Origin: Sphingobacteriia bacterium
GTDB lineage: Bacteria; Bacteroidota; Bacteroidia; Bacteroidales; UBA7960
Length of the DNA stretch: 64,000 nt
Direction: 5' to 3'
Assembly: GCA_011390575.1 (NCBI GenBank)
Contig: JAABSE010000006.1
Span: 1-64,000 of the forward strand
This document shows, one piece after another, positions 59,341-64,000 of this stretch (position 1 is its first letter; each line of letters starts with the position of its first letter). The notes beneath the pieces are model-generated. The model was not told where the DNA came from, made no database searches, and saw only the letters and a list, made by a program, of their open reading frames with translations. The position numbers and the translations under genes are program-made.

Positions 59341-60276
59341 ATGACGCAACAAATAAAAGTCCTTTCGGTAAATATTTCTAAAGAAAAAGGCACCGTTAAA
59401 AAACCTATAGAAGAGATTACCCTCAATCATAATGGCGTAATGGATGATGCCCACAGTGGCCCCTGGCACCGACAAGTGAGTTTGCTGGGCAAAGAAAGTT
59501 TTGATCGCTTTTCTGAACAGGCAGGCAGAGCGCTTGCTTTTGGTGAATTTGCCGAGAATATTACTACCGAAGGGGTAGAACTGGTAAAAACTTCACCCCT
59601 TGATCGGTTTGTGGGCAAAAATGTGGAGTTGGAAATTACCCAGATTGGCAAAGAGTGCCATGGATCCAGTTGTGCCATTTTCAGGGAAGTAGGAAGCTGT
59701 GTCATGCCCAAAGAGGGTATCTTTGCCAGGGTTGTGAAGCAGGGATCCATCAAGCCGGGAGATGTGCTGGAATATGTGCCCAGGGTGCTGCGTTTTCATG
59801 TGGTAACCCTGAGTGATCGTGCCAGTCGCGGGCAATACGAAGACAAAAGCGGCCCCAGGGTGGTTCAACTCCTGCAGGAACATTTTGAAAAAAGACCCCG
59901 TAATATACAAATTGAAACCACCATCATTCCTGACGAATCCTCCAGCCTCTCGCTGGTGCTTGAGAAAGCTTCCTACGAAGAAATTGATGTACTCATTACC
60001 ACAGGCGGCACAGGTATTGGCCCTCGCGATATTACTGTGGAAACCGTTACCCCCATGCTCGACAAAGAGATACCCGGTATCATGGAAATGATTAGGGTGA
60101 AATACGGCGCCAACAAGCCCAATGCGCTGCTGAGCAGGGGAGTGGCCGGGCTGATGTCCGATACTTTGGTTTATACCCTTCCCGGAAGCGTAAGAGCAGT
60201 GAATGAGTATATGGAAGAAATTCTCAAAACCCTGGAGCATCTTATCTATATGCGCCACGGCCTGGATGTGCATTGA
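59341..60276 (+). CDS. MOSC domain - MogA/MoaB domain fusion protein
   Basis: N-terminal MOSC (GVMDDAHSGPWHRQVSLLGKESFDRF...GKECHGSSCAIF) followed by VVTLSDRASRGQYEDKSGPRVVQLL...LITTGGTGIGPRDITVE. Confidence 0.9.
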   Translation: MTQQIKVLSVNISKEKGTVKKPIEEITLNHNGVMDDAHSGPWHRQVSLLGKESFDRFSEQAGRALAFGEFAENITTEGVELVKTSPLDRFVGKNVELEITQIGKECHGSSCAIFREVGSCVMPKEGIFARVVKQGSIKPGDVLEYVPRVLRFHVVTLSDRASRGQYEDKSGPRVVQLLQEHFEKRPRNIQIETTIIPDESSSLSLVLEKASYEEIDVLITTGGTGIGPRDITVETVTPMLDKEIPGIMEMIRVKYGANKPNALLSRGVAGLMSDTLVYTLPGSVRAVNEYMEEILKTLEHLIYMRHGLDVH

Positions 60277-60302
60277 TTTCTCTTTGTTTTTGACTTACTG
60301 TC

Positions 60303-60845
60303 ATGGATATTAACAGCCAGAAAAACGAACTTCGACGGATTGTAAAACAACGAAAAAAGGAGTTTTCCAATGAAAAAAAACTCGCTGCTTCGACTCTGAT
60401 TTTTGAGCAGATGGAACAGCTACCTGAATTTATCGAAGCGCAAACTGTTTTGCTTTACTGGTCAATGAAAGATGAGGTGCAAACCCATGACTTTGTGCTG
60501 CGCTGGTACCAGAAGAAAAACATTCTCTTACCCATTGTGGAGGGTGATGTATTGCGCTTGAGAAAATTTACCGGGATGGATTGCATGGTGGAAGGAAAAG
60601 CCTTTGGTATCATGGAGCCTCACAACGGACCTGAGGCTGATGCTTCAGAAATAGACCTGGGAGTCATTCCCGGGGTGGCCTTTGATAAATCCGGCAACCG
60701 TCTTGGTCGCGGAAAAGCGTATTATGATAAACTTCTTTCGGTGAATCCATTTTCCACTGTTGGCGTGTGCTTCGCTATTCAGTTGTTTGACTCAGTACCT
60801 GCCGACAGCCTTGACGTTCCCATGAATAGAGTACTTTTCGCCTGA
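60303..60845 (+). CDS. 5-formyltetrahydrofolate cyclo-ligase
   Basis: NELRRIVKQRKKEFS, DLGVIPGVAFDKSGNRLGRGKAYYDKLL. Confidence 0.92.
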   Translation: MDINSQKNELRRIVKQRKKEFSNEKKLAASTLIFEQMEQLPEFIEAQTVLLYWSMKDEVQTHDFVLRWYQKKNILLPIVEGDVLRLRKFTGMDCMVEGKAFGIMEPHNGPEADASEIDLGVIPGVAFDKSGNRLGRGKAYYDKLLSVNPFSTVGVCFAIQLFDSVPADSLDVPMNRVLFA

Positions 60846-60929
60846 ATTGACTCCCTGATAATTGATGAGCGACTAAACATTTTACTTCTTCCGATGTTTT
60901 TTTAACAATTTACATTAAGTAACGTTAAA

Positions 60930-62414
60930 ATGCAGAAAACATTGAAAACAGCAGGGATTATCGGTTCCGGATTTGCAGGTTTGGCAGCCGCATGCACACT
61001 GGCTCAAAAGGGATTTAAGGTAAGTGTTTTTGAGAAGAATGAAGGACTGGGCGGTCGGGCCCGAAAGTTTCATGCCGAAGGATTTATGTTCGACATGGGA
61101 CCTTCGTGGTATTGGATGCCGGAAGTGTTTGAGAATTTCTTTAACAAGTTTGGCAAATCTGCTTCAGACTACTACGATCTTGTAAGATTGAACCCTTCCT
61201 ATAATGTAGTTTTCGGTAAAGATGATATTGTTTCCATGCCTGCCAGCTATGATGAGCTAGAGAAGCTATTTGAAGAGATTGAGCCCGGCAGCAGCGAAAA
61301 TCTGCGCAAGTTCCTCGCCGAAGCCGAATACAAATATAAGGTGGGGATGGAAGAATTTGTCTGGAAGCCCGGGCTATCCGTTTTTGAGTTTGCTGACACC
61401 CGTGTGCTGAAAAGTGTATTCAAATTGCAGATGTTTACCTCTCTTGCTTCGCAGGTGGAAAAACTCTTTAAAAACCAGAAACTGCGTGAAATTCTCAAGT
61501 TTCCTGTGCTGTTTCTCGGTGCCACACCCGAAAATACTCCTGCCCTGTACAGTCTGATGAACCATGCCGACCTTTCGCTGGGCACCTGGTATCCCATGGG
61601 TGGCATGCACAAAATCATTGAGGGTTTTGTTTCACTGGCCAAAGAACTGGGGGTAGAGTTTCATTCGGGTGAACCGGTGGAAAGAATTGATATGCTAAAC
61701 GGGAAAGCCACAGGATTTACCACACACAAAAGAAGCTATCAGTTTGATTACATTGTGGCCGGTGCCGATTATCATCATGTGGAGCAGAAACTTTTGCCCC
61801 AAAAGTACAGAAGCTATACACCAAAATACTGGGAAAACCGCACCATGGCACCCAGCTCTCTCCTTTTTTATTTAGGGCTGGATAAAAAATTTGACGGGCT
61901 TGAGCATCACAATCTTTTTTTTGACCGTGACTTTGATCTGCATGCAAAAGAGATTTATACTGAGCCTGCCTGGCCTACTGATCCCCTGTTTTATGTGTCC
62001 TGTCCGTCAAAAACCGATGCATCTGTCGCTCCTCTGGGAAAAGAAAATGTCTTTATACTGATGCCTCTTGCTCCCGGAATTGAGGACAGTGATGAGCAAC
62101 GAGAAAAGTATTTTGATATCATTGCAGAAAGGATCAAAGATATTTTAGATGTTGATATCCGTGAGCATATCATCTACAAACGATCCTTCTGTTTGAATGA
62201 CTTTGTCAGCGACTACAATGCTTTTAAAGGCAATGCCTATGGTCTGGCCAATACTTTAAAACAGACGGCCATTCTCAAACCCAGGGTTCATCACGATAAA
62301 GTGCCGAACCTGTATTATGCCGGGCAGCTTACTTCTCCTGGTCCGGGTATGCCTCCGTCAATTATTTCCGGGCAGCTGGTGGGTGAATTGATTGCGCAAA
62401 GGGATCAGAAATAG
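60930..62414 (+). CDS. crtI: Phytoene desaturase-like FAD oxidoreductase (CrtI family)
   Basis: AGIIGSGFAGLAAACTLAQKGFKVSVFEKNEGLGGRARKF ... FDMGPSWYWMPEVFENFF ... LYYAGQLTSPGPGMPPSIISGQLVGE. Confidence 0.92.
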   Translation: MQKTLKTAGIIGSGFAGLAAACTLAQKGFKVSVFEKNEGLGGRARKFHAEGFMFDMGPSWYWMPEVFENFFNKFGKSASDYYDLVRLNPSYNVVFGKDDIVSMPASYDELEKLFEEIEPGSSENLRKFLAEAEYKYKVGMEEFVWKPGLSVFEFADTRVLKSVFKLQMFTSLASQVEKLFKNQKLREILKFPVLFLGATPENTPALYSLMNHADLSLGTWYPMGGMHKIIEGFVSLAKELGVEFHSGEPVERIDMLNGKATGFTTHKRSYQFDYIVAGADYHHVEQKLLPQKYRSYTPKYWENRTMAPSSLLFYLGLDKKFDGLEHHNLFFDRDFDLHAKEIYTEPAWPTDPLFYVSCPSKTDASVAPLGKENVFILMPLAPGIEDSDEQREKYFDIIAERIKDILDVDIREHIIYKRSFCLNDFVSDYNAFKGNAYGLANTLKQTAILKPRVHHDKVPNLYYAGQLTSPGPGMPPSIISGQLVGELIAQRDQK

Positions 62415-63442
62415 GTATATACATCCTCTTCCTGATAATATAAGTAATCAATTTTTAAAAACGGGGATTCTTTGCCATCTTCGATTGAATATATGAGGCT
62501 ATTGACCAGGTATCCTTCCTCATTATAGTAAAACCATTCTATAAATATTGGTGCGCCTTCGGCATTTTTGACAATCTTTTCCGAAAACCGACCCAAAGAA
62601 TCCATTTCTAATTCAAGCAAATACTCCTCAGGGATTCTTCCCAGTTGTCTGTGCCTGGTTTTTAAAGCATTGAGCTTTCCGGCGTCATTGTAATTAAAAC
62701 TTACGGAGATACGGTTTTGGGTTGTTGGGTCTGTATACTTTCGCTTTTTCAGTTTCCCTGTGGTTGCATTGAGTGAGTGCTTCCAGGCGCTGCTTTTATC
62801 ATCCATCAGAAAAGCGAGCGAGTGTTTTTTGATATATTGCGCGTAATGAAAAACTCCTTCGTTGGAATCTGCGGTATTTTCCACCTCGAATATGATATTA
62901 TTAAAGTCGGGGTAGAGATTGGCAATGTGCGTATACTCCTGCTTTTCGGAATCAAAAAGATGGAGCTGATCTACCAGACGGTATTTTGTAAGGTAATCTA
63001 CATTGGCCTTATATTTTATGCCAAGGCCTGCCAGTTTTGTCTCCTCTACCAGGGAATAATCTTCGGGTATGTATTGGCCGGTAACCAACTCAGATACATA
63101 ATCCAGGGTTGTTTTGTCCGAAAACCATTGAGAATAGTTGCCTTTATTGATGATGATAACAGCATCTACATTGCTTGCCGAGGCTTTTTCTCTCATTTGG
63201 TGAACAAGGCTGGTGTAGGGTGTTCCGGCAGGGGCAACAACCTCGAAAATGTGGGTTCGGATGTATTGGTTGTCTTCAGGCAATTCTCCGGGGAAAAACA
63301 TCTCTATGTTGTAGTTGTGCGGGGGTGTTGGAAAATCGCTGATGCGCGAGTGGTTGTTGATATTGTAAGATTGATGACAACCTGTGAACAGGATAAGCAA
63401 GGTGATAACCATTGCCCATAAAAGAGGTGATTTTGCTTTCAT
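62405..63442 (-). CDS. Hypothetical lipoprotein
   Basis: Signal peptide and lipobox LLILFTGC; 345 aa, no recognised domain. Confidence 0.65.
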   Translation of the reverse strand: MKAKSPLLWAMVITLLILFTGCHQSYNINNHSRISDFPTPPHNYNIEMFFPGELPEDNQYIRTHIFEVVAPAGTPYTSLVHQMREKASASNVDAVIIINKGNYSQWFSDKTTLDYVSELVTGQYIPEDYSLVEETKLAGLGIKYKANVDYLTKYRLVDQLHLFDSEKQEYTHIANLYPDFNNIIFEVENTADSNEGVFHYAQYIKKHSLAFLMDDKSSAWKHSLNATTGKLKKRKYTDPTTQNRISVSFNYNDAGKLNALKTRHRQLGRIPEEYLLELEMDSLGRFSEKIVKNAEGAPIFIEWFYYNEEGYLVNSLIYSIEDGKESPFLKIDYLYYQEEDVYTYF

Positions 63443-63610
63443 AACAAGAGGAATGTTTTAATTGTATAATACCATTATTATTATTAAGACAATATACTTG
63501 TAAGCAAAAGGTTAGGTTAAGAGAAATGCAATTGTCAATCTGGTTTGGTTGTGAATTATTTATCAATAATTATGCCAACATAAATAACAAAACGAGTTGG
63601 GCTCAATATA

Positions 63611-63646
63611 AAAAAGCCGGCACAAGATTGCTTGTGCCGGCTTTTT
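63611..63646. terminator. Bidirectional rho-independent terminator
   Basis: AAAAAGCCGGCACAAG attg CTTGTGCCGGCTTTTT. Confidence 0.88.
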
Positions 63647-63675
63647 GAAAGTCTTTATCTTTAAGGCCTGTAAGC

Positions 63676-64000
63676 CTATCTTACAAGTCCTCTTTGTTTC
63701 AACAGGGGTTCAATATCAGGCTCCTGTCCACGGAAATCAACATACATTTCCATAGCATCTTTAGTTCCTCCTTTTTCAAGGATTACTTCGCGGAACCTTT
63801 GGGCTGTTTCCTGGTGGAAAAGATCGCCTGTTTCTACAAATGCTTCAAATGCATCAGCATCCAAAACGCCAGCCCAGATATAGCTGTAGTATCCGGCAGA
63901 ATAACCACCTGAGAAAATATGCTGAAAATGTGTGCTGCCATGGCGGAAATAGATTTCATCCATCATGTTGTACCGGTTCTTTACTTCCTCTTCAAATTCC
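63676..64000 (-). CDS. C-terminal part of M3-family peptidase (Dcp-like), truncated by window end
   Basis: HFQHIFSGGYSAGYYSYIWAGVLDADAFEAF...FREVILEKGGTKDAMEMYVDFRGQEPDIEPLLKQRGL typical of the M3 C-terminus. Confidence 0.88.
   Translation of the reverse strand, partial: EFEEEVKNRYNMMDEIYFRHGSTHFQHIFSGGYSAGYYSYIWAGVLDADAFEAFVETGDLFHQETAQRFREVILEKGGTKDAMEMYVDFRGQEPDIEPLLKQRGLVR

Noticed and set aside
62777-63421. 214-aa plus-strand ORF
   Set aside because: Antisense to the lipoprotein gene, which has a convincing signal peptide and lipobox.

Overview
The window looks like a Bacteroidetes (probably Bacteroidales/Marinilabiliales-like) chromosome segment. Supporting signs are T9SS C-terminal sorting domains, a SusC/SusD/SusE locus, weak A-rich ribosome-binding sites and a TPP-riboswitch-controlled TonB receptor. 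Housekeeping content includes upp, radC, rpsT flanked by two tRNA-Glu genes, aroQ, an RluA-family pseudouridine synthase, ddl, an ITPase, acyl-CoA carboxylase subunits and a LacI-family regulator. About 11.5-22.9 kb is accessory: an orphan Cas6-like gene, gene fragments, a probable second RsgA, a LytS/LytTR pair, a flavodoxin-like reductase and three alpha/beta hydrolases, ending at tRNA-Ser. Within it, a repeat (GTTGGC ... CATCTG-N22-CAGATG) occurs three times. Its last three bases are the start codon of the next reading frame (rsgA-like gene, a mini-ORF, a hydrolase), and twice it forms an ATGA stop/start overlap. This is my best candidate for an undescribed cassette-like system. About 49-60.3 kb is a tungsten/molybdenum module: sigma-54 regulator, ABC permease and ATPase, aldehyde ferredoxin oxidoreductase, moaD, moeB, moeA, a compact moaA, moaC and a MOSC-MogA fusion. 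No moaE or substrate-binding protein is visible in the window. All calls come from reading the sequence and the supplied ORFs; no database search was run.
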